NCBI GenBank assembly: GCA_004802705.1
Contig: SGPL01000054.1
Coordinates: forward strand, 1 to 64,000
Length of the DNA stretch: 64,000 nucleotides
Direction of reading: 5' to 3'
Origin: Bondarzewia mesenterica
Taxonomy: Eukaryota; Basidiomycota; Agaricomycetes; Russulales; Bondarzewiaceae
Both the position numbers and the translations under genes were made by a program. A model generated the notes under the pieces. The model worked only from the letters and a program-made list of their open reading frames with translations, did not search any database and had not been told where the DNA came from. This document shows positions 11,950 to 27,576 of the stretch, piece after piece. Each line of letters starts with the position of its first letter. The first letter of the stretch is position 1.

Positions 11950-14088
11950 TCAAACTTTGTCCAGGTTCTGAACCTTGTCGTTCTCGCTAGAAGACCCATC
12001 GAGCTCGTCCCTGTGCACGAGCTTGGAGGGAGGATACTTAATATTCAACCACCTGTTCACCTGTGCGAGGATGGCGAGCAACAGAACGAACGCGCTGTGA
12101 CGTCCCTGTCAGTACACCATATTGAACGGTCGTGAAAGATCAACGAAAAACTCACCACGTAGTCGCGAAGCCTTGTACGTATCGGGGACCGGTCGAAGAT
12201 GGCCACAGAAACGAGCCGTAAATAGAAGCGCTGTTGCCGAGACCATTAACCAATGCGATCGCGATAGCGCGCTTCTCTGCGGGATGAGCGATCAGGCCCG
12301 AGACCCACTGAATAAGTCACAGCACCGTCAGGTTCCAGGGCAAAATATGTGAATTGTGAAAGCAGGCTTACCAAAAGTGTCAGCGGACATGCCGCGTAAA
12401 CACCTCCCACCGCAAAACAGAGGAAGGCGTACTTGACTTTGTGATTATCGACAGAGACGATGATGATGAAGGAAACTCCGGCGACAAGCGAGGAGATGGT
12501 GATGTAATGGCCTCGTTCTTTCCTCCAGTCGGACACGAAGCAGAACGCGACGATACCGACGAGCGCGACCATATAGATGGGGATGGTCTAGGTATATGTC
12601 GATTAGGCGCATCAGGAAATATGAAAAAAGTCGCACTAACCATAAATTGTTTTGTGTATCCCTTGTAACCGAGCTGTCCAACAAGGGTGGGGATGAAATA
12701 CTGTATAGTTTGCGCGCCCGTTGCTAGCATGTACATGATGACGCTATAATCAAGAACTATCATCAATTACCGCTGACGAGGGGACAATTGACCAAAGAGC
12801 TCACAGCACCCAGGTGCGCCAGTCGGACAACACCATCAAGGCCGCCTGCTTATGAGTAGGTTGCTAGACAATGAAAGGACTTCATCAGCACACATGTATC
12901 ATTACACCCTCAGAGAATAAAAGAAAGACACGACGACAAGAACACCAACCTCAGCCGCAGAATCCTGCGTACCACCAATGCCGTCATGGGCAAGGCGCTG
13001 AACAGCAATAAACTACGTCAAAAGAAGCGAGGGTGAGCCGGTCGGGAACCTGGACTGAAAGCGGTATCTACACACCTTTTCCTCCGGGGTGAGCCATGAG
13101 GTGGTAGAAGGCCAGTCTGGAAGGATCATCCAAGCGAAAAGACCGGCAAACGAAGAGCCGACACCTTCAATGAGCAAAAGCCAACGCCACCCCTCGAGCC
13201 CGCGTGCGAGCCTGAGATGGTCCGTGATAACGCCGGCAAGGAGGCCGGAAAAGGCACCCTAGGATTCGATTGACAGTGATTCGTAGTAAGCGAACACACA
13301 ACATTCTCGAACACAGGGAAGAAAATCAAACGAACTGAGATCGCAGTAGCAGTGTAATATAACGCATATCGTTTAGCCAATTCATGACGTTTGTACCACG
13401 AAGAGAGATAGAAGGCGACACCAGGAGCAAAGCCTGCCTCTACGAAGCCGAGGACGAATCGGATGGCTGACAGCTGTTGCCAACTGCGTGCAGCAGCCAT
13501 GGACGCAGCGACGCCACCCCAGACCAAGCAAATGCCCGACAGACTGTGTGAAACAGCAAGTAAGAACAAGGCTGTACGCACTTCGAACAGGGTGAAAGAA
13601 ACGCTCACAAGAGGGATGGGCGAACGCGGGTGAGTAACATATTGAAGGGTATCTCAAAAATAACGTAGGAGACCTTCAAATGATGAGATTGTGCATATAT
13701 TTCTGCGCATGAGGTACTCACGAAGAACAGTAACAAGATGACACTATACTGGTTGGACGTTACGCCGAGATCCTCCTGCATACCACCCGAGTAGGCATTC
13801 CCTAAAAATTCAACGTCGATGAGGACGATGAGAGGCAAGCCATGTATCGCGTGGCACCCACCGATGTTGGCTCTATCCAAGTACGACAACGTGTAGAGCA
13901 CCCAAATGGCAGGAACCTAGCGTGATGAAAGATGAGAAACCCAAAACGAACGGGAAAAAAAATGCGAGACATACAATGCGCATGTCGATCTTTCGAACGA
14001 GTCTTTTCTCCACGTCGGACCCAGGCTCGTACGCCACGAAAGACGTTTCATCCTTCCAATCCTTGCTCTGAATCTGGATCTGGTCCAT
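11950..14088 (-). CDS. MFS transporter, Dal5/Tna1-type organic-anion permease
   Basis: This looks like a plasma-membrane anion:cation symporter of the fungal allantoate/nicotinate permease group, about 490 residues with 12 helices. The start at 14088 opens a cytosolic tail, then VEKRLVRKIDMRI joined to VPAIWVLYTLSYLDRANIG and NAYSGGMQEDLGVTSNQYS, the usual first-helix signature of the group. Later blocks are SYVIFEIPFNMLLTRVRPSL, FVLGFVEAGFAPGVAFYLSSW, LEGWRWLLLIEGVGSSFAGL, ILPDWPSTTSWLTPEEK, YFIPTLVGQLGYKGYTKQFM, and a C-terminal VNRWLNIKYPPSKLVHRDEL ending at 11950. Exons are separated by short GT-AG introns. It is divergent from the aldolase across 447 bp. The substrate is not readable from sequence; family members carry carboxylates, vitamins or ureides. 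Import of a sugar acid for the neighbouring enzymes is an inference. Confidence 0.85.
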
Positions 14089-14535
14089 ATCGACTCGTCA
14101 AAGGGCGAAAATCGCGAGACGAGACACAGTCTCAGAGACAGCCGGTGCGTTCAAGAACGCGCACAAAAGAGTTGCAAACGGGCACGAGTGTTCATTTATA
14201 GTGGCCAAGAAGGGGAGGCCAGCTGGTGCAGCCATTTGGAGATATGATTAACGTACAACTGTGCTAGCGCCGCTGAGCCAGGAACCCGTCCAGTTGTTTT
14301 ACGTCGTAGAGATGTGCTGACGGGGGCTGTGCGGTGTCTGGGGTAGGGTGACTGAACACGTGCCGCACTTTGTCACATCTCCTCCTTAGCGCCATCGAGC
14401 CGCATTCGCGTTCAGCGACGGTCCTCTGCGCTTCGGACCGACGGTCCGTCTTTTCCGGCGCTCACTTCCTCGTCTACTTTCCCCCATGGTCTTTAAGAGA
14501 TCGTTGCCGATTGTGTCTCCCACACCTCGTTCACG
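14089..14535. promoter_or_regulatory. Shared divergent promoter of MFS transporter and aldolase
   Basis: The two start codons (14088 minus, 14536 plus) face away from each other across 447 bp, so both promoters must lie here. The region contains the palindrome at 14434-14448 and a lone ACGGTCC copy at 14418-14424. Co-regulation of the pair is likely but inferred. Confidence 0.6.
14434..14448. promoter_or_regulatory. 15-bp CGG/CCG palindrome, candidate Zn2Cys6 site
   Basis: CGGACCG, a single A, then CGGTCCG forms a perfect interrupted palindrome with outer CGG and CCG triplets 9 bp apart. Zn2Cys6 dimers commonly bind inverted CGG triplets with a fixed spacer. A matching half-site lies about 15 bp upstream. 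A Zn2Cys6 gene sits one gene away, so it is the natural candidate ligand (inference). Confidence 0.45.
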
Positions 14536-15900
14536 ATGTCTCACTCGCTCAAAGGCAACCTTACATATGAAATCCTCACAAAGGCCGAACGCGAGGGATA
14601 TGGAATCCTCGCCCAGACATGGTACGCACTGATTCGAGATCAGCGACGCGAAATGTCTTTCTTCTTCTGACATTCCGTTTGTTCTCGTTGACGACTCAGT
14701 TACGACGCACAGTCTGTGATTGCTCTTGTCCGCGCAGCAGAACGCAATCGCAGCCCTGTGATCCTGCAAATCTTTCCCGTGACTCTTGCCTACGGGAAGG
14801 GCCCTTTTCTCCGGTTTTGCTTGGATGCGTCAGTGTTCCTAATTATTAAGACACTTCTACCCTATCCTTGGGATATCTCTGACATCCAAACTCGTGCTAG
14901 TGCGCATCAGGCATCCGTACCGATAGCAGTGCATCTCGACCATGCTACTGACCCCGAGCACATCGAACTTGCTCTCAGCCTTGCGGAACAGGGCATCGCC
15001 TTTGATAGCATCATGGTTGACGCCAGTCATGCAGAAGTAAGCTTTGGTTCTCCCAAATGTGGGCTTGGAATTTGACCTTTTGAGACTGCCCTCGCGGACA
15101 GACCGACGAGGAGAACATTGCCCTTGCCCAACCGCACATCGAGCGCGCAGCTAAATGTGGCGTGCTCGTCGAGGTCGAGCTCGGACGCCTCGAAGGAGGT
15201 GAAGCTGGTCTGCGCGTCATCTCAGACGCCAAACTGACAAACCCGGCCAAGGCCGAAACTTTCATGAACGAGTACGTCAACTCCAATCTATCTCCCGCGG
15301 GGCGCATTGAGTCTCTTATCTTTCTGGACATGTTTTCCCGCGACATCTGTTCCCGCGCTCGCTCAGAACGGGGGCCTTGATTCTCAGCCCGAGCATCGGG
15401 AACCTCCACGGCTTGTATCTGAATCCTCCAAACTTCCGCCAGGACATGTGCGTACCGCTTCCATTCATCTTGAGAATTTTCCGGGACCTCCATACCCCTT
15501 TCTCCCGCTCACATGCATGTTTGGTCAACCATGGTGCTGAGCACGCGCCCCTTGTTCTCATACAGTCTCAAGGAATTGAAGGGGCGCTTCCAGGGCAAGA
15601 TTCCGCTCTGCCTACACGGGACGGATGGAGTGTCGGACGAACTTTTCAGGGAGTGCATCAAGAACGGCATCAGCAAGGTACTGTCATCGTTCCGCCTCAA
15701 CAACACGTGTTCCCTCATTCCTCACATCTGGCCCCTGTCAGATCAACGTGAACAGCGCAGTTCGCGATGTCTACGTCAAGTCGCTGGCCTCCGCGCTGCA
15801 GACCAAGCCATTCCCCGACGCAATCGAAGAGGCGACGGAAGTCTTCGCGGGAGTATGCGACAGGTTTTTTGAAGTGTTTGGGTCGAAGGGGAAGGCCTAA
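14536..15900 (+). CDS. Class II ketose-bisphosphate aldolase family protein
   Basis: This is a zinc-dependent aldolase of the fructose/tagatose-bisphosphate type, about 300 residues, the normal length. The start at 14536 gives MSHSLKGNLTYEILTKAERE. Further exons add YDAQSVIALVRAAERNRSPV, then VPIAVHLDHATDPEHIELAL, where His and Asp of HLDH are the expected metal/catalytic residues. FDSIMVDASHAE, LVEVELGRLEGGE, SPSIGNLHGLYLNPPNF (second zinc His in GNLHG), IPLCLHGTDGVSDELF (third zinc His) and INVNSAVRDVYVKSL follow. Introns are short and in phase. Classical enzymes have HGAS or HGGS where this has HGTD, so the substrate may differ from fructose-1,6-bisphosphate. The transporter and DenD-like neighbours point to sugar-acid or unusual ketose breakdown (inference). 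It is not a housekeeping-type duplicate by context. Confidence 0.85.
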
Positions 15901-17524
15901 ACGCGGAATGCACGAAGAATAGGGAACTCCAATGTATTATCAGTTCAACATCGCGTCAGGTCGTCTACGATCGATTATATGTAAGCTTACGAGGGGATTC
16001 CAGGGTCATGCATGGAGTGTGCATTTACCTTCGATGAGGGGAAGTCAAACACGGGAGTTGATATTATATTTGCTTCCGCTAAGGGCCAAGGCGATACGGC
16101 AGTGACGACCCGGCACCGTAGGAATCGCGATGATAAACTTACGAGATCTCGAAGCTTCAGTAAGGAAAGGCCATCATGATATATACTGGCTCAGTTGGCA
16201 GGCGAGCGATGTCAGGAGAAGGGCGCCAATTCTATGGACGACGATGCTTCCGGGTTGACTGAGCGCAGATGCATCGATAGTGTGATTGACGCGTGGTGGT
16301 TGGGTGAACAAGGATGGAAGGATCGTCGATCTCGTTATGGCCGGCTACTTACCACTAAACCGTTCCTTAACATGATCTACTTGTTAGGTGATAGTTGACA
16401 CCGGCGTAACTGAAGCTAGGGCGCAACTGGTATGGACTGAAGTGCACGCGTTCCGGAATTCGACTGGACGAGCGAAGAGTCTGGGATCGACTTCTGAGAG
16501 GACTTTGTTCAACTGTTGCATAAATAGCATCCGAGAGGCGACTCCGCATCCTCGCGCCCACGCTGCGGCCCACAGACTCGCTAGAGTCTTACGGCATTAT
16601 TGTCGCAGTAGCTACGCCCAGTCAGTGCTCAATCAGCGACGGTGCTGAATGCCTGAGCGCAATTGTCCCGCTCAGTCCCTTGCAAAGATGCCCGTATAAT
16701 CGAGGTCCATTACTCTGCTTCCGCTAGAGGGGTCAACAGAAAGTGAGTATGCTTGAAAAGCCAAAGACGCGGTTACATTTTGAAAAATGAAGCCTTGACT
16801 TAATCGGCTGCGATCGACACGGGATTTATGGGAGAGAGATGGAGCGTCATCTTCAAATGGAAATTTCAATTGAGGTCGGTCAGCTCATTTCCGAGTCTGC
16901 TCTATAAGATACCAATGCGCCGACGACACGTACGCGGGGGGTGTCGTAGTTGGGAGGAGTCGAAGAAAAAGGAAGAGTAACATTATGGGACACCATGCGC
17001 TCGACAAGTGCATATTGCCTATATTGCCGTCAATTTACTTTGGTTCAAAGTCAGACTGACAGCCATCGAGCACCAGGACGATTATCGGCGCCACGAGGCA
17101 ACCGGGACGATAGAGGAATAGCAGCCGTACCGCCTCCGAGCCCCACCTCTCTTCTGTGGTCTGCGCATGAACAAAAGATACTTCCGTTCGGATACATGTC
17201 GCTCGGGAGCGCCGCGAGACCGGTGCACCTGCCTCTGTCACCCGTTATTCGGGAGGGGCTAAGATATTTCTGCGCCCGTTTGGAAACCAGAGGTTCAGCG
17301 CTGGAGCTGCTGAACATTATATATTAGGCCAGACTTGCGATCCCGTAGGTCCAGCAGGCTCTGCCCCGTCTTTTTTCTCGCAGACTGCTTTTGTTCGTTG
17401 CTTTCGACCGTCAATACCTGTCGCATTCCATTGGAACTTTGCTCTCAATTACTTGAAGGGCTCGAGCTTTTCAGTGACCTTGGACACTCTCACCGTCGAC
17501 GCCATTTTCTTCAGATCCACTCCG
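15901..17524. other. Intergenic between aldolase and DenD-like gene
   Basis: About 1.6 kb without a recognisable gene. Frames at 16195-16398 and 16388-16648 show no family features. The last 200 bases are pyrimidine-rich and presumably contain the leader of the downstream dehydrogenase. No repeat was noticed. Confidence 0.4.
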
Positions 17525-18936
17525 ATGTCATCCCCCACCACCTCCACCACCAAATCCGTCGTTCTCATCACAGGAGCCGCAGGCTGGCTTGGAGGTCTCG
17601 TACGTCACTCACACACTCACAGACCCGTTCTTCCTCTTCGCAGTTAGCCACGAACCTCTCAACCCAAAACGAACACACTAAATCTGACTTCTTACATCCC
17701 CCTTTCTCTCTTCCTCCCGCTTCTTCTCCCACTCTAAAAATTCCCGCCAATGAATAGCTCGCCAAAGCCCTTCTCACCGACCACGAGACTCCGAACCTGC
17801 ACCTAATCCTCGCAGACGTCATCCCGCCGCGAGCGCCGTGTGACAACGCCATATGCCTGCAGGCGGATCTCACAACACAGGCAGGCATCGACGCCTTGTT
17901 CACCACCGCTCACGGCGTTCCTGATACCATCTATGCCATGCATGGCATCATGTCGCGCGGCTCAGAGGACGATTTTGACTTGGGGCTCAAGGTCAGCACC
18001 GCGGATCCGCGGACGGTGATGTTGAGAAGCTATGGACAGTGTCACATTAACCATGACTCTTGGGACAGGTGAACGTCGACTCAATCCGGTTGCTCCTCGA
18101 CGCTGCCCGCTACCGCGGTTCCACGCTCCCCACACCCATCAGGTTCATTTTCACCTCCTCCCTTGCTGTGTACGGCGGCCAACTTGTACGTCCCACCCCT
18201 TTCCCTCCGCTCACCGCTCCTTCAATCCTTCCTGACGCATACCCAGCCGGAAGTCGTGACGCCCGACACGATCGCGACGCCTGAGGGCGCGTACGGCACG
18301 GGCAAGCTGACCTCCGAGCTGCTCATCAACGAGTATACCCGGCGTGGGTTCATCGACGGGCGCATATTGCGCTTACCCACTATCGTCGTGCGCCCGGGCC
18401 CACCGTCCAACGCAACGTCCGCCTTCCTGTCCGGTACGCCCCTTCCTCCCCCCCGCTCGAACCTTACCTGTAACCTCTAATCACTCCATCCAACCATTGA
18501 CCCCGGGGAAACAGGCATCGTCCGCGAGCCGCTCAAAGGCGAATCCACGACCTGCCCCATAGGCAGCTCTCCCAGCGACCCCGCGGTGGACGCACTCCAC
18601 GCTTGGGTCGCGAGCCCACCGACGACCGTGCGCAACCTCGTCCGCGCCAAACACGTTCTCGCGTCCGCCCTGCGCAAGCACTCCCGAGTCATCTGTCTCC
18701 CAGGCTTCACCGCCAGCGTGCGCGACATCCTCAATGCACTCGAGCGCGTCGCCGGTGCACCTGCACTCGCGCGTGTGAGTTTCGCCGACGATCCCGTCAA
18801 TCGCGCCATCGTGTCCTCGTGGCCCGCGCGGTTTGATAATGCTTATGCTTTAAGTCTCGGGTTTGTGGTGGATGAGGGCGGAATGGAGTCTGCTGTCAGG
18901 CAGTTTTATGAAGATGTGAAAGCGGGGATTGCGTGA
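17525..18936 (+). CDS. NAD-dependent epimerase/dehydratase, DenD-like (D-erythronate dehydrogenase type)
   Basis: This is an extended short-chain dehydrogenase of about 330 residues. The start at 17525 leads into the Rossmann motif VVLITGAAGWLGGL, then intron 1. Exon 2 has LAKALLTDHETPNLHLILAD, then QADLTTQAGIDALF and IYAMHGIMSRGSEDDFDLGL. Exon 3 has VNVDSIRLLLDAAR and IRFIFTSSLAVYGG. Exon 4 carries the catalytic pair in AYGTGKLTSELLINEYTRRG (YxxxK) and LRLPTIVVRPGPPSNATSAF. The last exon has IVREPLKGE, VRNLVRAKH and the C-terminal SFADDPVNRAIVSSWPARFD. The MHGIMSRGSE and RPGPPSNATS segments resemble bacterial DenD, which oxidises four-carbon sugar acids; the exact substrate here is inference. 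It follows the aldolase on the same strand, 1.6 kb downstream. Confidence 0.82.
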
Positions 18937-19443
18937 ACAGAGTGGAGGATGTGAATGTGGAGAGGGGTTCATGGATGTAAGATTATTCACGTAAAGTTGA
19001 ATGTATTCTGTGACAGCTGATTTTGAGACGGCGTATGTTGTGTTCATACTTGATGGTGATGTGAGGCACATGGTGTGTTGTTACATCCTGATCATCAGCA
19101 GAGCGAGGGATGATGGGAGCGGGTCAAAACCCCGATAGATGAGAATGGTCTTGCTTCGGACTCACTACTGGAGAACGGACCTAGCTTCAGGGAAATGCCT
19201 ACTCTACCAGCTCAATACCGGCGAGCAGATGATTCACCGTCCGACATATGCTAATTACCTGGAGAACGTGCGGGATTAAACCATATATACAACAAAGCAG
19301 ATGACGTGGAGTCGAGAGCAGTGGAAAAGCAGCCGACCGAGGTGAAGGGTTATATACACGCACATGTAGAAGTCCACCAGATCAAGAAACCCAAAGAAGC
19401 AATGGGAACGGTTAAAAGTCAGTCATTTCAGAGCACTCTGCAC
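18937..19443. other. Intergenic, convergent 3' flanks
   Basis: This is the 3' region between two convergent genes (the DenD-like gene and the acetoacetate-decarboxylase-like gene). I saw no other feature. Confidence 0.5.
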
Positions 19444-20565
19444 TTAATCCTCCTTCACCCTCGCATCCCGCATCTCCGAAGCCGCAGGGAACTCGATCGT
19501 GCCCTCAAACCTCGCGCCGACACTCCAGGGACTGGACTCAGGAAATCCGATGCCGTCTGCGTGGACATCAGCGATATACGCGGGACGCGCCCAACCACGG
19601 TACACCGGCACTATCTGAAGCCATGGGTTGTCGTCCGCTGCGAGCTTAAGGGGCGAATCGGTAGGGTAGCGCGTAGGCAAGAGTGGAGGCTGGACGAGGG
19701 CGGTGAACGAACTGAAGAGCGCAGGGGAGGTGTTTATAGGGAAGGAGGGGATGTAAGTGGATTGAGTGATAGTGGCGGAGAAGAACGGGGAGCTAGGGGA
19801 GAGGGGGGCGCTGGTGTTCGGAGGGTGCGATACGCGTACGGTGGTGCTGGAGCCGTCGGCGGAGGGGATCCATTCAAAGTGGGCGAGGTGCTTTGGAATA
19901 TCTGTGTCGTGTTGTGTCCAGTCAGCTATGAAGTTCCGAGCTTGGCTGTGTAAGTACATAGTAGGATGTAAATTGCGGTCCGTCAGGATAAAGCGGCAGC
20001 CATCCCATATCGCGAACTCCGCTCGGAAAATAAAAGCGCGACCAGAGGCAAGGCCATGGCTTTCGCCACCAAAATTTATAGTCGTAGACACTTATTCGGT
20101 ACTGTACATAATTAGGGACGAGAAAGACGCACTCCAGTTCCGACGGCCATTCCAAACGCTCTGCGGGACACTGACATATATGGTAGATATACGGTCAGTA
20201 GAACGCCCCGTGCGGGGATTCTTGAATGCACCGGGGATAAGAATGAACTCGTCATACGGGCCCACAGGCGAGTCGGAGTAGCGAACAAGGATGATCTTAG
20301 ACATGCCGCCCTGCCATTGGGGCTTGCCGTCGACGAGATTAAGTGCCGAGGGGTGGATAGATTCAAACGGATGATAGGAGCCAGGTGCGAGGCCTTGCAA
20401 AATTTCTGGGGTGTTGTTGGGATTAGCGGATGATTGTGTGGAGGTTGGGGATACGGAGGTAGTGCGGGAGATGAAGAGGTAAAGTTGGGCGGTAAGAGTC
20501 CAAGGTGGCAAAGCGATGGAGACGTCCGGAGGCGGTTGTGTATCTAATGGGATGAAAGTCGCCAT
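19444..20565 (-). CDS. Acetoacetate decarboxylase-like fold protein, uncharacterised
   Basis: Two exons, 20565-20133 and 19901-19444, join as NGRRNW plus NIPKHLAHFEW. The single 231-bp intron is longer than most here. The product is about 295 residues. Exon 1 begins MATFIPLDTQPPPDVSIALP with PPWTLTAQLYLFISRT, then KIILVRYSDSPVGPYDEFIL, IPGAFKNPRTG and ISTIYVSVPQSVWNGRRNW. Exon 2 has the probe-like strand segments TTVRVSHPPNTS and VQPPLLPTRYP, ending in YRGWARPAYIADVHADGIGF. The YSDSPVGPYDE and SxxNGRxNWxIPK pattern is shared by a widespread fungal family related to acetoacetate decarboxylase. Many members lack proof of activity, and the catalytic Lys cannot be assigned with certainty here. 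It is head-to-head with the J-protein gene. Confidence 0.7.
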
Positions 20566-20785
20566 GCCTTTGCTTTATTTTTGCTCGACTTTTCTGGAGA
20601 TGGGGGACGTTGAGAGTAAGTCGTGGTAAAGGTCCAAGAGGGTTTGGCGCTAATTTGCAGAATTGAAGCTGTCCGGATGATTTCCCACGCGTACTCCCGT
20701 ATTCGGGCACGTGAAGCCAAAGCTCCCCGCATCGTCAATATTGCTCTTCATTATTGTCCACGACGACGAGCGACCGACATCAACG
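20566..20785. promoter_or_regulatory. Short bidirectional promoter
   Basis: Only 220 bp separate the start codons of the decarboxylase-like gene (20565, minus) and the J-protein (20786, plus), so both promoters and leaders must share this stretch. No TATA box was noticed. Confidence 0.5.
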
Positions 20786-21739
20786 ATGCACTACGCACCC
20801 AGCACACGTCTTAATCTCCTCCCGTTCCAACTTCAACTTTACATTCATGCCCGCCTAGCCTCGTCGACTTCCACCTCTAAACCCGAATCCCGCTCCCAAT
20901 CCAGAAACAACTTCTCCTTTCCCTCGCACACAAACCCAACACCGCACCAGATATTTCATCTCTCACCCGGCGCCTCCCAACAAGAAGTAAAATTCCGATG
21001 TACGCTCTTTTCTCCCTATCCACCCGCTTTGCTAATGGTGCAAATAACAGATTATGACCTCGTTCGGCTACACCACCCCGACTCGCCCGCATGCCGCAAC
21101 ATTCCCGCACAAGTCCGGCACGCGCGTTTTCAAGCCATCACAGCCGCGTACGACCATCTCCGCGGACGCACCCAAATGCGGCACATGCGCTACGATGACG
21201 CGCAAACTGCCGACGAGCTCGAGCGACGGCGTCGACAGCATCGACGGCGCGCGGAGTATTGGAGTCGCTATGAGGGAACGGGTACGAGTGCACGTGGGGG
21301 AGTGAAAACGGAGTGGGGGCCAGGGGCGAGTGGGGACGACGCATGGAAGGATCAGGTCATCCTCATCGTTGGGTTCGCAGTGCGTTTCTTTCGCCCTCTA
21401 TCTCTACACAATTCTTACGGATGTACACCTTTCTATCATTGTTCTCTCCCCCCGGGTTCCCCTGGTACCTAGGCTCTCGTGGTCGGTCTCGCGCCCGCTT
21501 TCCTCCAGTTCTCGCTCACTGACTCGCGGCACCTCTCCGCCTCGCGCAATCTCGCACAAGCGAGGCGCGACGCACGTGAGTTTGGAGAGGAGAGGCGCCG
21601 CGAGATACATAGGCGAGTGGAGGAATTTAAGGAGCGGCGCGCGCGGAGCGATGAGGAGGAGGCGGAGGCGGAGGAGGCGGAGGACATTGCACCGTTTGTC
21701 GGCAGGGCGCGATCTGGGAAGAGAACGGGTGCAGAGTAG
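20786..21739 (+). CDS. Mitochondrial J-domain protein, Jid1-like
   Basis: Three exons code for about 260 residues. The N-terminus is basic and hydroxylated (MHYAPSTRLNLLPFQLQLYI, ARLASSTSTSKPESRSQSR), typical of a mitochondrial presequence. The J-domain starts TPHQIFHLSPGASQQEVKF, crosses intron 1, and continues YYDLVRLHHPDS (the HPD motif that stimulates Hsp70 ATPase), then FQAITAAYDHLRGRTQMRHM. A single helix spans intron 2 (DQVILIVGFA joined to ALVVGLAPAFL). The tail is a charged coiled region rich in Arg and Glu (RREIHRRVEEFKERRARSDE). This order, J-domain then one membrane segment, fits yeast Jid1. A partner role with mitochondrial Hsp70 is inferred. Other membrane J-proteins are possible. 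Confidence 0.75.
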
Positions 21740-22011
21740 GAGGCTCACCGACCGACTGGCCGTATATTTTGTGTTATTTCTATTTTTTTTTTGCTTCGCT
21801 GATCCGTGCAGGATTTGATTCCGCTACTCAAGAGCGAAATAGATGTATGTGCTGACACGGATCCGGACTTGCTTTTTGATTCACAATTCTGTACAATGTA
21901 CAATATACACTGATACGAACAAAAGGAACGGACGGGCGTATCGCATTGCCCATTCTTCCAGGCTCCAGCTTCCATCATCGTAAAAACAACAAATGTACGC
22001 ATTGAGAACTT

Positions 22012-26631
<4,620 letters not shown>

Positions 26632-27576
26632 GAGATGTGTTTTTGCCGCTCTGCCACTCGCTCGATGCGCGCGTTCGTTGTTTCCTCACATCGGACTTGA
26701 CTTTGACCTTTCTTCGACTTTAAACTTTGTCTCATCGGACTTACATTTGTCGTGCATACCCCTCTCTTCGTACTCTCCGTTTCGCTCGGACATTGTCATC
26801 ATCGTACTTTCCCTCACAATCGCAGACATACAGATTTACCCGTCGCATCAAACTTTCGCACTCTGCACACATGCATTCACATATACAAAGTATCGTACAT
26901 ACGTCGTTTATACCTCCCCGTACTCTGGTCGTTTTTCATGCTGTGTACTGTACAATACGCGCGCCCGCACCCAGTCGTTACGAGGATGGGGGAGTCCTGT
27001 GAAAGGGCGTTATTGGTTCACTGTACTCTACTGACGTTGAGTTGTACAGCAGATAGGCAGGCAGACTGGTTGTTGGTTTGGAGTATTGTACAGTATGTAG
27101 AGTACTTAGTGATGGTATGGGATTTAGTTTGTCTGCGATAGACCGTAGTTCTAGACTAGCCTTAGCTAGACACTATAGTATCCATCGGTTGCACGGACAT
27201 AGTGCGAGTCTTCCGAAATCCTTACAGTTCGAGTGGTAGTGCGATATGTCCATAAGACTGTACCCAAACCTGTATTCCATCAGCTTTAGTTAAAACATTA
27301 GCATATGACGGCATCTCAGCAACGAGAATAGGGAAAGTCGTAGGAATCGATTGCATACAATTGTAAGCTCAGTACCTGTGCGGGTATCATGATCAGGATA
27401 ACCATAAACTGCCGATTAGAATATTTGCCATTGATTTGAACTCAGTATCTGTAGGCAGCAACAAGAAAAGATTCACATAGTGGTGCTCATAAAGAGAGGG
27501 GGAAATTATTCTTCGAAATGTCCTGTTGCCATGTCCATGTCCACATGCGAAGGGTATGAGTTGGAGCATTACCTGC
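26632..27576. other. Intergenic downstream of the GMC gene
   Basis: This contains the GMC 3' UTR and the 3' flank of the minus-strand secreted-protein gene. The frames at 26678-27141 are low-complexity and lack motifs. Confidence 0.45.
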
